This document shows positions 1-8,394 of a stretch of 64,000 bases of DNA, one piece after another. Under the pieces are notes generated by a model. The model did no database searches, was not told where the DNA came from, and saw nothing but the letters and a program-made list of their open reading frames with translations. Each line of letters starts with the position of its first letter. The first letter of the stretch is position 1. The DNA is from Gordonia sp. SID5947 (GTDB lineage Bacteria; Actinomycetota; Actinomycetes; Mycobacteriales; Mycobacteriaceae), in assembly GCF_009862785.1 (NCBI RefSeq), contig NZ_WWHU01000001.1:2046001-2110000 (forward strand), in the 5' to 3' direction. A program made the position numbers and the translations under genes.

Positions 1-2
1 CC

Positions 3-542
3 GACGTCGGCGACCGGGCGACCGCAGACCGCGTGTGGATCATCGATCCACTCGACGGTACGAGCGAGTTCTCCTCGGGCACCGCCGACTGGGCCGTGCA
101 TGTGGCGCTCACCGAGTCGGGCGCGGTGTCGTCAGCGGCGGTCGCGCTGCCGGCCGTCGGCGAGGTGTTCCGGTCCGACGCCGTGAAACCGCCGAGTGGG
201 GCCCTCACCGGGCGAATGGCGGCGTCGCGCTATGGCGGGTCCTACGAGAGCGCGTGGGTGTCGCGACGATTGTCGTTGAACATGATCGGTATCGGATCGG
301 CGGGAGCCAAGGCGATGGCGGTCGTCCGTGGCGACGTCGACGCCTACGTGCACGCCGGCGGCCAGTACGAATGGGACAACGCCGCGCCGGTCGGTGTCGC
401 CCTCGCGGCCGATCTGCACTGCAGCCGCCTCGACGGGTCTTCGATCGTCTACAACCAGCCGCATCCCTACATGCCCGACTTCGTCATCTGCCGCAAGGAG
501 ATTCGCGATGATCTCCTCGCCGCCCTCGATGAGATCTGGTGA
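3..542 (+). CDS. cysQ: 3'(2'),5'-bisphosphate nucleotidase / inositol monophosphatase family, 5' partial
   Basis: The reading frame is open from the window edge, so the N-terminus is missing. About 179 residues of the C-terminal part are present. The metal-binding motif WIIDPLDGT follows the edge closely, and the second acidic motif is seen as YEWDNAAPVG. Both are hallmarks of the Mg-dependent, Li-sensitive inositol monophosphatase superfamily. The 'DGTxEFS' form is typical of CysQ, which hydrolyses 3'-phosphoadenosine 5'-phosphate made during sulfate assimilation. The substrate is a family inference; an inositol phosphatase cannot be excluded. It converges on cobF, with a possible hairpin after its stop. 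Confidence 0.8.
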   Translation, partial: DVGDRATADRVWIIDPLDGTSEFSSGTADWAVHVALTESGAVSSAAVALPAVGEVFRSDAVKPPSGALTGRMAASRYGGSYESAWVSRRLSLNMIGIGSAGAKAMAVVRGDVDAYVHAGGQYEWDNAAPVGVALAADLHCSRLDGSSIVYNQPHPYMPDFVICRKEIRDDLLAALDEIW

Positions 543-571
543 TCGGCCCGCTGCCCGCCACCCCGCCGATC
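541..571. terminator. possible hairpin between convergent cysQ and cobF
   Basis: Seven-base arms GATCGGC and GCCGATC are separated by 17 nt immediately after the cysQ stop. There is no T-tract, which is common for actinobacterial terminators. The placement between convergent genes supports it, but only weakly. The rest of the interval up to position 665 shows nothing else. Confidence 0.3.
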
Positions 572-665
572 GGGCGCAACATCTCGTCGACTGTGCGCAG
601 ATTGCGGCGGGGCCGGTGATCGAACGCACGATCGGCGCACGAGTGCGCACGGTCGGCGGGGTGGA

Positions 666-1421
666 TCAGCCCTTTCGCAGCAGGTAGATGTCCATGATCC
701 AGCCGATGCGTGCACGCGCCTCGGCCCGTGCCGCGACGATCTGCTCGGCGACGTCTCCGACGCGGCCACTGATCAGGATCTGGTCGTCGGTGCCGACGTA
801 GGCACCCCACCAGATGTGGTCCTCGGGGTCGGCGGTCCGCCGGAATGCCAGCGAGCCGTCGAGCATGACGATCTGATTGGTGTCGGCGCCGCGCGGGGTC
901 TCACCGAGTCGACGCCCCGTCGTGATGTGGACCGGTTCCCCGATCCGGTTGGCCGCGATGCGATGCGCGGCGGTGAGGGCGCTGGCACTGGTCACACCCG
1001 GAATCACCTCGACGTCGATCGAGAGCCCGGAATGTTCGGCCAGGTCGTCGACGATGCGCAAGGTGCTGTCGTAGAGCGCGGGGTCACCCCACACCAGGAA
1101 GGCCGCCACTCCCCCGTCGGGCACCTCTGTGGTGAGAACGTCGGTGAAGAGCGCGGCACGGGCAGCGTGCCACCGACGGACCTCGGCGTCGTAGTCGGCG
1201 GGTTCCCGGTCGCGCGGCGGGTCGACGACCTCGATCACCCGATGGCGGTCCGCGGCATACCTGGCGAGGATATCGCGACGAGTCGCGTTCAACGATCCCT
1301 TGTCGTCACCTTTGTCCAGCACGAGAAATGCATCGACGTCGCCGAGGGCGTCGATCGCTTCCAAAGTGATCTGGCGTGGATTGCCCGGGCCCATCCCGAT
1401 GACCCGCAGTGTGATCTGCAT
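666..1421 (-). CDS. cobF: precorrin-6A synthase (deacetylating)
   Basis: This is a SAM-dependent tetrapyrrole methylase of the aerobic cobalamin pathway. CobF methylates C-1 of precorrin-5 and releases acetate. The N-terminus VIGMGPGNPRQIT is the family's glycine-rich first loop. FLVWGDPALYDST and VEVIPGVTSASALTAAH match the later SAM-binding blocks. The length of 251 residues is normal. I chose the ATG at 1421 rather than the upstream GTG at 1451, because methylases of this family begin a few residues before the GMGPG loop. It lies 4 nt after the SDR gene on the same strand, so the two are probably co-transcribed. No other cob genes are in view. Confidence 0.88.
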   Translation of the reverse strand: MQITLRVIGMGPGNPRQITLEAIDALGDVDAFLVLDKGDDKGSLNATRRDILARYAADRHRVIEVVDPPRDREPADYDAEVRRWHAARAALFTDVLTTEVPDGGVAAFLVWGDPALYDSTLRIVDDLAEHSGLSIDVEVIPGVTSASALTAAHRIAANRIGEPVHITTGRRLGETPRGADTNQIVMLDGSLAFRRTADPEDHIWWGAYVGTDDQILISGRVGDVAEQIVAARAEARARIGWIMDIYLLRKG

Positions 1422-1425
1422 CCGG

Positions 1426-2247
1426 TCAGATCCGCACCTTGCGCAGACCATGCTTGCGCGCCGTCATGTCCAAGATCAACTGGCGTGGCATCAGCCGTCG
1501 CAACGCAAAGACGATCCCCGCCTGATTCCCCTTGGCGTAGAACGGCTTCGGATGATCGGTCAGCGCCGCGTCGACGATGACGGAGGCCATCGTGGTCGCG
1601 TCGATCCCGGCATCCTCGTTGTTCCGCGTGGCCGCGGCGAGGGTCTCGTATTCGGCGCGGTACGGGGAGTCGTCGCCGATGTGGATGCTGCGCCGATCCC
1701 CGATCCCGGTGGCGATGGTTCCGGGTTCCACCGAGATCATCCGAATTCCGTACGGCGCGACCTCCCGGCGGGTCGCCATCGCGAATGCTTTGAGCGCGGA
1801 TTTCGTTGCGGCATAATTCGATCGAAAGGCCACCGGGAAACTGGACAGCATGGAACCGACCATCACCACGGTCCCGGTGCCGCGCTCACGCATCCCCGGT
1901 AAGACGGCCTTGGTGAGCGCCACCGGCCCGAACACGTTGGTGGCGAACAGATCTTCGATCGCCGTCATCGAGGTGTCCTCGAGCGCACCGGCTTGACTCT
2001 CACCCGCGTTGTTGATCAGCACATCGACCGCGCCGACCTCATGCGCACAGTCGATCGCACTCTGATAGTCGGCGTTGTCGAGTCGTACGTAGCTGACTCC
2101 CGGAATCGGGTCTGCGACGGCCTCCGGCCTGCGACTGGTGCCGTACACCGTATGCCCGCGCTCCACGAAGAGACGCGCCACCTCGGCCCCGATCCCACTC
2201 GAGGCGCCGGTGACCAGAACGACCTTGGAATCCGCTGTAGCAGCCAC
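1426..2247 (-). CDS. SDR family oxidoreductase
   Basis: This is a classical short-chain dehydrogenase/reductase of 273 residues. The cofactor loop is VTGASSGIG, the structural motif is INNAG, the catalytic Ser is in VGSMLSSFP, and the YxxxK pair is YAATK. The substrate is unknown. The C-terminus (RRLMPRQLILDMTARKHGL) extends past the core. The open frame runs much further upstream in low-complexity sequence. I chose the GTG at 2247 because a TANNNT box (TACGGT, 2254-2259) lies exactly 6 nt before it, the arrangement of leaderless actinobacterial genes. The GTG at 2253 is the alternative. It is followed by cobF in a likely two-gene unit. Confidence 0.75.
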   Translation of the reverse strand: MAATADSKVVLVTGASSGIGAEVARLFVERGHTVYGTSRRPEAVADPIPGVSYVRLDNADYQSAIDCAHEVGAVDVLINNAGESQAGALEDTSMTAIEDLFATNVFGPVALTKAVLPGMRERGTGTVVMVGSMLSSFPVAFRSNYAATKSALKAFAMATRREVAPYGIRMISVEPGTIATGIGDRRSIHIGDDSPYRAEYETLAAATRNNEDAGIDATTMASVIVDAALTDHPKPFYAKGNQAGIVFALRRLMPRQLILDMTARKHGLRKVRI

Positions 2248-2284
2248 GGACACACCGTAGCGTGCCGGCCCTGGCGTGCCGTGC

Positions 2285-3445
2285 TCAGTCCGAAGCGGCC
2301 TCCGAGAAGCCGGCCGACTCGGCGGCGGACGCGGATGCGAACCAGACCTCGGGGTCGAGGTCGGCATAGGACGGGTGATCCGGCGTGTAGTAGACGCCGT
2401 CGGCGGCACTCACCTTGATCGGGTAGCCGTCGGGCGCCTGTTTCGGATCGCCGAGGGGCAGATGCGCGCCGACCGGGACGGGTTCGTGACGGCCGTTGGC
2501 GATGTAATAGCCGACACCGTCGCCGGAACCGTGGGTGACCCTCGGCGTATCGCCGCCGTCAGGAGCGGGTTCGGCGCTCGTCGTTTCCGGTGATTCCTCG
2601 ACGGTGGGCTCCTCGACGGTGGGCTCCTCGACAGTGGGCTCCTCGACAGCGGCTTCGTCCACGTCGGGCTCCCCGACCGTGGCCTTCCCGACCGTGGGCT
2701 CCCCGACAGCGGCTTCGTCCACGTCGGGCTCCTCCGTTGAATCCGCCGTGGTCCCCTCGACGTCACCCTTCGAGGTCGCACCCTCTCGGTGGTCCGTGAT
2801 CGCCACACCGGCAGCCGCCGTGCCGCCGGCCGCGGCGGCTACAGCCGTCGTCGTGGGGGCGCCGCGATCAAGCGACGGCGATTCCGTGGCGGCCTCGACC
2901 GGCTCGGCTTCCGCGGAGACATCAGGCCCGTCGGCCGGTCCTCGCGCCTTGCGGAACAGCCAGATCAAGAAGAGTCCGACCAGGAGCAGCAGGAACGGGA
3001 TGAGCAGCCACCACCACGACGATCCGTCGGTATCGGAATCCGACGCGCTCGCGGCGGCGGTGGCGTGGACGTCGGGATCTGGCATAGCGGGCATGCTCAC
3101 GTCGGAGAGTTCCCCCGCCCAGGTGGCATCGGGTGAACTCGTCCACGCTCCCGTCGACTTGCCGTACATCACCTCGTCATATGTCACCGCACCGTTGCCG
3201 AACTCTCGTTCGAAGCCCGCGCCGACCGTCGTCAGTTCTCCGGACTCGGCGCCGAGACCGGTGTCCGCCTGGCCACGGTCCGCGGCGCCTGAGCTGATCT
3301 GCTCCTCCACTTCGGCGATCGCAGCCCGTGCGTCGCTCTGCGGTTCGGCAACCGCATGCGGCGCCAGCAGCAGCGCCGTGCCGGCCGCCGCGATGAACCC
3401 GACTGCCAGACCGTTGCACCTCGCGCGTGTCCGTGATGTGGCCAT
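2285..3445 (-). CDS. exported membrane protein with VEEPT repeats and a C-terminal sunset-like domain
   Basis: The protein has about 386 residues. From the N-terminus it shows a signal peptide (basic start, hydrophobic LAVGFIAAAGTALLL, cleavage near AVA-EP) and an extracytoplasmic region of about 120 residues. A strong membrane segment (WWWLLIPFLLLLVGLFLIWLF) is followed by a long acidic, Ala/Thr-rich tail with VEEPT/VGEPT repeats. The last ~45 residues (YYTPDHPSY, DPEVWFAS, AESAGF) resemble the small 'sunset' domain found at the C-termini of actinobacterial proteins. The function is unknown. I chose the ATG at 3445 because the signal peptide follows it directly; a GGAGG lies only 2 nt upstream, so starts further upstream (e.g. 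near 3514) remain possible. Confidence 0.65.
   Translation of the reverse strand: MATSRTRARCNGLAVGFIAAAGTALLLAPHAVAEPQSDARAAIAEVEEQISSGAADRGQADTGLGAESGELTTVGAGFEREFGNGAVTYDEVMYGKSTGAWTSSPDATWAGELSDVSMPAMPDPDVHATAAASASDSDTDGSSWWWLLIPFLLLLVGLFLIWLFRKARGPADGPDVSAEAEPVEAATESPSLDRGAPTTTAVAAAAGGTAAAGVAITDHREGATSKGDVEGTTADSTEEPDVDEAAVGEPTVGKATVGEPDVDEAAVEEPTVEEPTVEEPTVEESPETTSAEPAPDGGDTPRVTHGSGDGVGYYIANGRHEPVPVGAHLPLGDPKQAPDGYPIKVSAADGVYYTPDHPSYADLDPEVWFASASAAESAGFSEAASD
2595..2733 (-). repeat. in-frame 15-bp tandem repeats plus a 28-bp direct repeat
   Basis: At least three consecutive 15-bp units of the form TCCTCGACGGTGGGC (forward strand) start at 2595, 2610 and 2625 and encode VEEPT on the minus strand. 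A 28-bp segment beginning GACAGCGGCTTCGTCC occurs identically at 2646-2673 and 2706-2733. All units keep the reading frame of the membrane protein, which suggests expansion by replication slippage of an extended acidic tail. Confidence 0.85.
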
Positions 3446-3733
3446 TGCCTCCTCGACCTCTGCCTTCCTCGACCTCGCCTCACTCGAACCCGTTGTCGTC
3501 GACCTCACTGTCATAAACGGCGAAAAATCCGCCCAAAACAACAATTTGCCTCAATGACGCACATAGCACATACCGATCCGAGAAAGTGATCACCGAAAGT
3601 TCCCGAACCGCGATCGCGAGATCCGCGAAAACAGACCCTGCAGGTAGAGGGCATCGATGCCCATTCAGCGGCGGGAAAACAATCGATTCAGCGGAAAGAA
3701 TCCGGAGAGCCGCAACAATGCGCGGCGATGGAG

Positions 3734-3806
3734 TGCCCCAGGCAGGATTCGAACCTGCGACCCTTCCTTTAGGAGAGGAATGCTCTATCCCCTGAGCTAC
3801 TGAGGC
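3734..3806 (-). tRNA. tRNA-Arg (anticodon CCT)
   Basis: On the minus strand the sequence folds as a complete cloverleaf. The acceptor arm GCCTCAG pairs with CTGGGGC; the D arm is around AGCTCAGGGGATAGAGC; the anticodon stem TTCCT/AGGAA encloses the loop CTCCTAA; the T arm contains GGTTCGAATCC. The anticodon is CCT, which reads AGG arginine codons. It is 73 nt long and no CCA is encoded. The flanking 3446-3733 interval carries no convincing gene. Confidence 0.93.
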
Positions 3807-4195
3807 GGGGACCGACTGCGAGGCCGAGGCGACTGCCCACTGCGGGTTCTTCCTCGACGTTCGTGCCGATCGCGGTCCGTGGAGCCGCTGGGCGCCGGGC
3901 GGACTCTTGGAGTCTACGACACGGACTCGGCGCCGGATCGCCGTGGTTTGGGCGGGTTCGCCCTCGACGACAGGCCCCTCGGCCCGCCCGGCAACTCCTT
4001 ACCGTCTTCACAGACCGCCTCCGTTAGAGTGACGGCGTGGCAGCGAGCCCGTATCCCGACATCACGCCACCCGCACGCCTGGCCGCGGGGGCGAGTCGAG
4101 CACGGGAGGCGCCCCCCATGACCGTCGGCCATTCCGATGTGCGCCGGATCTGCTGATATCCAAATCGGCGTAGCGTACCGACCCCCGGAGGAATT
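3807..4195. other. 389-bp intergenic region upstream of the thiol-oxidation pair
   Basis: No long gene is credible here. The right half contains a -10-like TAGAGT box (4025-4030), a short leaderless-style reading frame (4037-4156) and the ribosome binding site CCGGAGGAATT just before the GTG at 4196. The left half (3807-4020) shows nothing recognisable. Confidence 0.6.
4037..4156 (+). CDS. possible small leaderless ORF ahead of the DsbA-like gene
   Basis: A GTG at 4037 sits 6 nt after the hexamer TAGAGT, the spacing seen at other apparently leaderless starts in this window. It opens a 39-codon frame that ends in two Arg, one Ile and one Cys codon before TGA. An internal ATG at 4118 has its own GGGAGG and would give a 12-residue peptide. 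The stop is 40 nt before the DsbA-like gene. The peptide has no recognised domain. It could be a translated leader influencing the downstream operon or simply chance. Confidence 0.35.
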   Translation: MAASPYPDITPPARLAAGASRAREAPPMTVGHSDVRRIC

Positions 4196-4933
4196 GTGAG
4201 TCAATCGTCCCGCAAACCGATCGTCGACCCGCGTCAGGCGGAGCGACGGCGCTCGATCCTCATCCGGGTCGGCGCCGTCGTGGTGCTGATCGCGGTGGCT
4301 GTGGCCGTGGGGTTGTGGGCGGTGATGTCCAACGAGTCGGACACCGGGAGCGGGTCGCAGGTGAGCGTCGCCACGGATACGGGCGCGTACCGGATCACCA
4401 AGGCACCGGCCGGCACCGAACCCAAGGCTGTTCTCACCATCGTCGAGGACTTCCAGTGCCCGGCGTGTCGGCAGTTCGAAGAATCCTTCGGTTCCACGAT
4501 CGCCGAACTACGGGAGAACCCACAGGTGGCTGTCGACTATCACCCGATCGCCATCCTCGACCACGCATCGAGCACCCAGTACTCGACGCGCTCGGCGAAC
4601 GCATCGGCCTGCGTCGCGGAGTCCACCGCGGGCGGCGGCGACTTCGGAGTGTGGCAGAAGTTCCACGACCTGCTGTACCAGCGTCAGCCCGAGGAGGGCG
4701 GCGCAGGTCTGCCCGACAACGAACTGAACAGCATCGCGAAAGAAGCCGGCGCGCCGAACGTCAATTCCTGCATCGCCGACGGTCAGTTCGAGGACTGGGT
4801 CACCCAGCAGACCCAGGACGTGACGAAGTCCGGCGTGAACTCGACTCCCACGGTTCGATTGAACGGCCAGGATGTTCAGCTCACCACACCGCAGGATCTG
4901 AAGGCCCGCGTCGAACAAGCGCTGGCGAGTTGA
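4196..4933 (+). CDS. membrane-anchored DsbA-like thiol-disulfide oxidoreductase
   Basis: The 245-residue protein has a basic N-terminus, one membrane anchor (about residues 21-43) and an extracytoplasmic thioredoxin/DsbA-like domain. The catalytic motif CPAC is at residues 88-91, and the cis-proline loop appears as NSTPTV near residue 215. It probably oxidises or reduces disulfides in exported proteins. The start is GTG with a strong GGAGG 5-6 nt upstream. Only 4 nt separate it from the VKOR gene that should reoxidise it. The pair matches the mycobacterial Rv2969c/Rv2968c arrangement. Confidence 0.85.
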   Translation: MSQSSRKPIVDPRQAERRRSILIRVGAVVVLIAVAVAVGLWAVMSNESDTGSGSQVSVATDTGAYRITKAPAGTEPKAVLTIVEDFQCPACRQFEESFGSTIAELRENPQVAVDYHPIAILDHASSTQYSTRSANASACVAESTAGGGDFGVWQKFHDLLYQRQPEEGGAGLPDNELNSIAKEAGAPNVNSCIADGQFEDWVTQQTQDVTKSGVNSTPTVRLNGQDVQLTTPQDLKARVEQALAS

Positions 4934-4937
4934 TCCG

Positions 4938-5555
4938 ATGACCGAAGCGCCGCAACCGGCCGTCGCCGCCGAACCGGAGATCCGCGAAACTCGGACCGGC
5001 CTCGGGACAGTCGCCTCGATCGTCCTCCTGGTCGCCGGCGCACTCGGTCTGCTCGCCGCGTTCACGCTGTCGGTCGAGCGGTACAAGCTCTTCCTGGATC
5101 CGTCGTATCGGCCCAGCTGCAGCCTCAACCCGGTGCTGTCATGCGGTTCGGTGATGGTGACCGACCAGGCCGCCTTCTTCGGGTTTCCGAACCCGTACAT
5201 CGGCATCGCCGCGTTCGCGGTCGTCGTGGTCATCGGCGTGCAATCGGTTGCCCGCATCGACCTGCCTCGATGGTTCTGGGCAGGGTTGGCACTGGGGACC
5301 GCACTCGGCGTGGTGTTCATCCACTATCTGATCTTCCAGAGTCTCTACCGAATTCACGCCCTCTGCCCCTACTGCATGGTCGTCTGGGTGATCACGCCGA
5401 TCATTCTGGTCATCGCCCTCGGTCGATCTCTCGGTGACGCGCCGTGGGCGAGGTTCATCCGCTCGTGGCTGTGGCCGCTCCTCATCGTCTGGTACGCCGT
5501 CATCATCGTGGCGATCGGTGTGGAGTTCTGGGATTACTGGTCGACGTTGATCTGA
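4938..5555 (+). CDS. vitamin K epoxide reductase family protein
   Basis: The 205-residue protein has about five membrane helices. The two periplasmic-loop cysteines are C61 and C69 (around CSLNPVLSCGSV), and the redox motif CPYC is at 143-146 inside a helix. This is the VKOR pattern. In actinobacteria VKOR takes the place of DsbB: it reoxidises the DsbA-like partner and passes electrons to menaquinone. It starts 4 nt after the DsbA-like gene, so they form one operon. Confidence 0.9.
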   Translation: MTEAPQPAVAAEPEIRETRTGLGTVASIVLLVAGALGLLAAFTLSVERYKLFLDPSYRPSCSLNPVLSCGSVMVTDQAAFFGFPNPYIGIAAFAVVVVIGVQSVARIDLPRWFWAGLALGTALGVVFIHYLIFQSLYRIHALCPYCMVVWVITPIILVIALGRSLGDAPWARFIRSWLWPLLIVWYAVIIVAIGVEFWDYWSTLI

Positions 5556-5612
5556 TCGCAGCGCGCGGGCGCGGACTTGACCGCCGTCCGCTGTTGCGGC
5601 AATCCTCAGAAC

Positions 5613-7091
5613 ATGTCGGACCGGCCGTCTCCACGACCAGGTGCCGCCGACGCCGAACGGCCCGCGCCCGGCACGTGGCGCGAACTGTTCGCCCCTCAGC
5701 ACCGTGCCGCGGTCGCCGTGTTCGCGGGCGGTATCGCCGTGTTCGCCGTCAACACCTATCTCACCGCGGCATCGTTGCCGAGCGCCGTGGCCGACATCGG
5801 CGGCCAGCGCCTCTACGCGTGGGTGATGACCGTCTTCCTGATCACATCGGTGTTCTCCTCGATGCTGGTGACGCGGACCCTCACGCGGTGGGGAGCACGA
5901 CGCGCCTACCTCGTCGGATTCGGCCTGTTCGGTGTCGGGTCACTGGTCTGCGCAGTCTCGCCGATCATGCCGATCATGTTGGCAGGCAGAGCAATCCAGG
6001 GAACCGGGGGCGGTCTGCTGACCGGGCTGGCGTTTGCCGTGATCCGCCTGGCCCTCCCTCAGCGACTGTGGGTGCGTGCGGTCGGTCTGACCTCCGCGAT
6101 GTGGGGGATCGGCAACCTGATCGGGCCGGTCCTCGGCGGACTGTTCGCCCAGATCGGTTTCTGGCGAGGGTCATTCTGGCTCTTGGTCGTCGCCACCGCG
6201 ATCATCACCGTTCTCGCGCTACGTGCGTTGCCCGCACGCACCCGTGACGACACCGCGCCCACACCGCTGCCGATCTCCTCGCTGACGCTCGTCGTCCTCG
6301 CGACGATCGGGGTCTCCGTGGCAAGCGTGGTCGACGGCCGGCGCACCGTGCTCGCCCTCGTCGGGGTGGCGGTGGTCGCGACGCTCGGGTTCATCTTCGT
6401 CGACCGACGTCGGGACGCGGGTCTGCTACCCCGTCTCACCTACACCGCGGGCAATCCACTGAAGTGGATCTACGTCTCCATCGCGGTGTTGGCGGTGGGC
6501 TCGACCGCCGAAGCGTTCATCCCCCTGTTCGGACAGGAGATCGCCGGGATGGGGCCCCTCCTGGCCGGCACGCTCGGCGCGGCGCTGTCGTGGGGCTGGT
6601 CGTCGGCGCAGATCGCCAGCACCACATGGGCGGCCGGCCGGCGCGCGCTGGTGGTCAGGATCGCCGGTCCGGCGTTCCTGGCCGTCGGGTTGGCCACCTA
6701 CGGCATACTTCAGTCCGGTACAAGCGACGCGGCGATCATCGGCTGGTTCGTCGCCCTGTTCATCGCCGGCACCGGAATCGGGATGGCGTTCCCGCACATC
6801 GCGACGGCCGCGATGACCATCACCCCCGACAACGCCGAGGCGGCCCGGGCCTCCGCCGGTGTCAACACCGTGCAGATGGTCGCCAACACGTTCGGCTCCG
6901 CGACGGCGGGGCTCCTGGTCAGCATCGGCGCGTCGGTCGGAGCCGACGGCGACCCGACCATCACCTCGGCACGATTCCTGGCTTTCGGCTTCGCGGCGCT
7001 CGCACTGGCAGGCGTTGCGGCCGCTGTCGCATCGATCCGTCCGTCGCGGCCGGCCCCGCAGCTCTCGGATCCGCAGCTCTCGGATTCGTAG
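5613..7091 (+). CDS. MFS transporter (drug/multidrug efflux type)
   Basis: The roughly 492-residue protein has twelve or more predicted membrane helices. Family signatures include the loop TRTLTRWGARRAYLVG between helices 2 and 3 and the GTGGGLLTGLAF region. It is probably a proton-driven exporter of unknown substrate. I preferred the ATG at 5613 to the GTG at 5577 because the upstream residues overlap the region next to the VKOR stop and look non-coding. The last ten codons and the stop lie within a 15-bp tandem repeat that continues beyond the stop, so the C-terminus (QLSDPQLSDS) is repeat-derived. Confidence 0.82.
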   Translation: MSDRPSPRPGAADAERPAPGTWRELFAPQHRAAVAVFAGGIAVFAVNTYLTAASLPSAVADIGGQRLYAWVMTVFLITSVFSSMLVTRTLTRWGARRAYLVGFGLFGVGSLVCAVSPIMPIMLAGRAIQGTGGGLLTGLAFAVIRLALPQRLWVRAVGLTSAMWGIGNLIGPVLGGLFAQIGFWRGSFWLLVVATAIITVLALRALPARTRDDTAPTPLPISSLTLVVLATIGVSVASVVDGRRTVLALVGVAVVATLGFIFVDRRRDAGLLPRLTYTAGNPLKWIYVSIAVLAVGSTAEAFIPLFGQEIAGMGPLLAGTLGAALSWGWSSAQIASTTWAAGRRALVVRIAGPAFLAVGLATYGILQSGTSDAAIIGWFVALFIAGTGIGMAFPHIATAAMTITPDNAEAARASAGVNTVQMVANTFGSATAGLLVSIGASVGADGDPTITSARFLAFGFAALALAGVAAAVASIRPSRPAPQLSDPQLSDS

Positions 7092-7120
7092 CTCTCGGGT
7101 TCGTAGCTCTCGGATTCGTA
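7056..7120 (+). repeat. 15-bp tandem repeat spanning the end of the MFS gene
   Basis: Four units of about CCGCAGCTCTCGGAT or TCGTAGCTCTCGGAT start at 7056, 7071, 7086 and 7101, followed by a partial fifth unit. The first two read QLSDP in frame. The third unit carries C-to-T changes that create the TAG stop at 7089-7091. Confidence 0.9.
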
Positions 7121-7142
7121 GGGCCGGTGAACCGGCTGGGTC

Positions 7143-7808
7143 TCACGGCGTCAGCGGCGGTCCGTCGAAACGGTCGAGCGTGACGAACTCATCGAGGGGC
7201 TGCCTACGCAGCTTGGTCAGCTGGCGCACCGGCTTCCCGAGCGGGACCACCGCCGCGAGGGCGTGGGACCCGGGCAGCCCCAACAGATCCCGAATCCTCG
7301 CCTCCTGCAGGACGGCCATCGTCGTGATGGTGCCTCCGAAGCCCTGTTCACGCGCACCCAGCAGGATGTTCCAGACCAGCGGATACACCGATGCCCCACT
7401 GACCACGCCGACCCGATCGAGATCCTGATCGATCGCCGCCACCAGCGCGAGGTCCACCGACACCACCAGAACCACCGGCGCGGTCCGGATCGGCACCACG
7501 AAACTGTCCGGAACCTCCGTCGCGTCGATCACGTCCTGCGGAACCTTGGTGGGATGCAAGGGGTTCCACGGTTTCTCACCGGCCTTGTTCTGTGCGATGT
7601 ACCGACGGACGGTCGGTTCTCCGAGCTGACTGATCCCGCGCTTCGTCTCGGCGTCGCGCACCACCACGATGTGCGATCCCTGCCGATTGCCGCCACTGGG
7701 CGCGAACCGAGCGTTGTCGAGAATGCGCCACAACACGTCGTCGGGCAACGGGTCGTCGGTGAACTCGCGTGCGGCAAATGTGGTCCGCATGACCTCGTGC
7801 AACTCCAT
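7143..7808 (-). CDS. nitroreductase family protein
   Basis: The 221-residue FMN-dependent nitroreductase-fold protein has an N-terminal TTFAAREFTDDPLPDD block and the FMN-binding ARFAPSGGNRQGSH. A later block, QEARIRDLLGLPGSHALAAV, is also typical of the family. These enzymes reduce nitro-aromatics, quinones or enones with NAD(P)H; the natural substrate is unknown here. I chose the ATG at 7808, since upstream residues in the open frame do not look like family sequence. The marR gene lies 48 nt upstream on the same strand. Confidence 0.83.
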   Translation of the reverse strand: MELHEVMRTTFAAREFTDDPLPDDVLWRILDNARFAPSGGNRQGSHIVVVRDAETKRGISQLGEPTVRRYIAQNKAGEKPWNPLHPTKVPQDVIDATEVPDSFVVPIRTAPVVLVVSVDLALVAAIDQDLDRVGVVSGASVYPLVWNILLGAREQGFGGTITTMAVLQEARIRDLLGLPGSHALAAVVPLGKPVRQLTKLRRQPLDEFVTLDRFDGPPLTP

Positions 7809-7856
7809 GGAACCCACTATGCCCCTCGCTGCGCCCATCTCGATCCCGACCGCCAC

Positions 7857-8372
7857 TCAGCTTCCGACCGCTGCCGAGATCTTGCGGAGCAGTGTCACGA
7901 GCGATTCCCGTTCGTCGGAGGTGAGGCCTGCGAGCGCACGCTCGTCGTCGGCGAGCCGCCGCGGTAGTTCTGCCTCCACCAGGGCGCGGCCCTGGTCGGT
8001 CAGCGTGAGAAGCACCACCCGGCCGTCGCGCTCCGACTTTCGACGTTCCAACAGACCTCGCCTCGAGAGGCTCTCGGTGATCTTGGTGATCGAGGCGCCA
8101 CTCAGCATCGTCGTGGACACCACCTCACTGGCACGCAGCGGCCGATCCGACCGTGCCAGCGCTCCGAGCACGTCGTACTCCGACCGCGTGATCCCGTGTG
8201 GTTCGAGGTGACGATCGAGGCGATGACTGCCGGCCGTGGCGATGTGCTGGATACGACCCAGGATCCCGACGGGTCGGACGTCGAGCTCGGGATACGCCTG
8301 CGCCCACTCCTGCTGGATGCGATCGACGAGATCGGGAGCATCCGCCGGACGGCCGCCTGCCGGGAAGTTCAT
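7857..8372 (-). CDS. MarR family transcriptional regulator
   Basis: The 171-residue regulator has a winged helix (ITRSEYDVLGAL, SGASITKITESLSRRGLLERR) and a wing containing SERDGRVVLLTLTDQG. It is divergent from the FUSC transporter gene, with a palindrome between them, so it probably represses both. The ATG at 8372 follows the hexamer TACGAT by 6 nt and looks leaderless. The GTG at 8375 is the alternative. The inducer is unknown; by analogy with aromatic-acid efflux systems it may be a phenolic or weak acid. Confidence 0.85.
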   Translation of the reverse strand: MNFPAGGRPADAPDLVDRIQQEWAQAYPELDVRPVGILGRIQHIATAGSHRLDRHLEPHGITRSEYDVLGALARSDRPLRASEVVSTTMLSGASITKITESLSRRGLLERRKSERDGRVVLLTLTDQGRALVEAELPRRLADDERALAGLTSDERESLVTLLRKISAAVGS

Positions 8373-8394
8373 CACTCCATCGTAGGACGTGATA

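Noticed and set aside
2590..2799. Arg/Pro-rich small ORFs on the plus strand
   Set aside because: They are antisense readings of the VEEPT repeat region of the minus-strand membrane protein.
3586..3795. Small plus-strand ORF across the tRNA
   Set aside because: It includes the antisense of the tRNA-Arg gene and has no coding signature.
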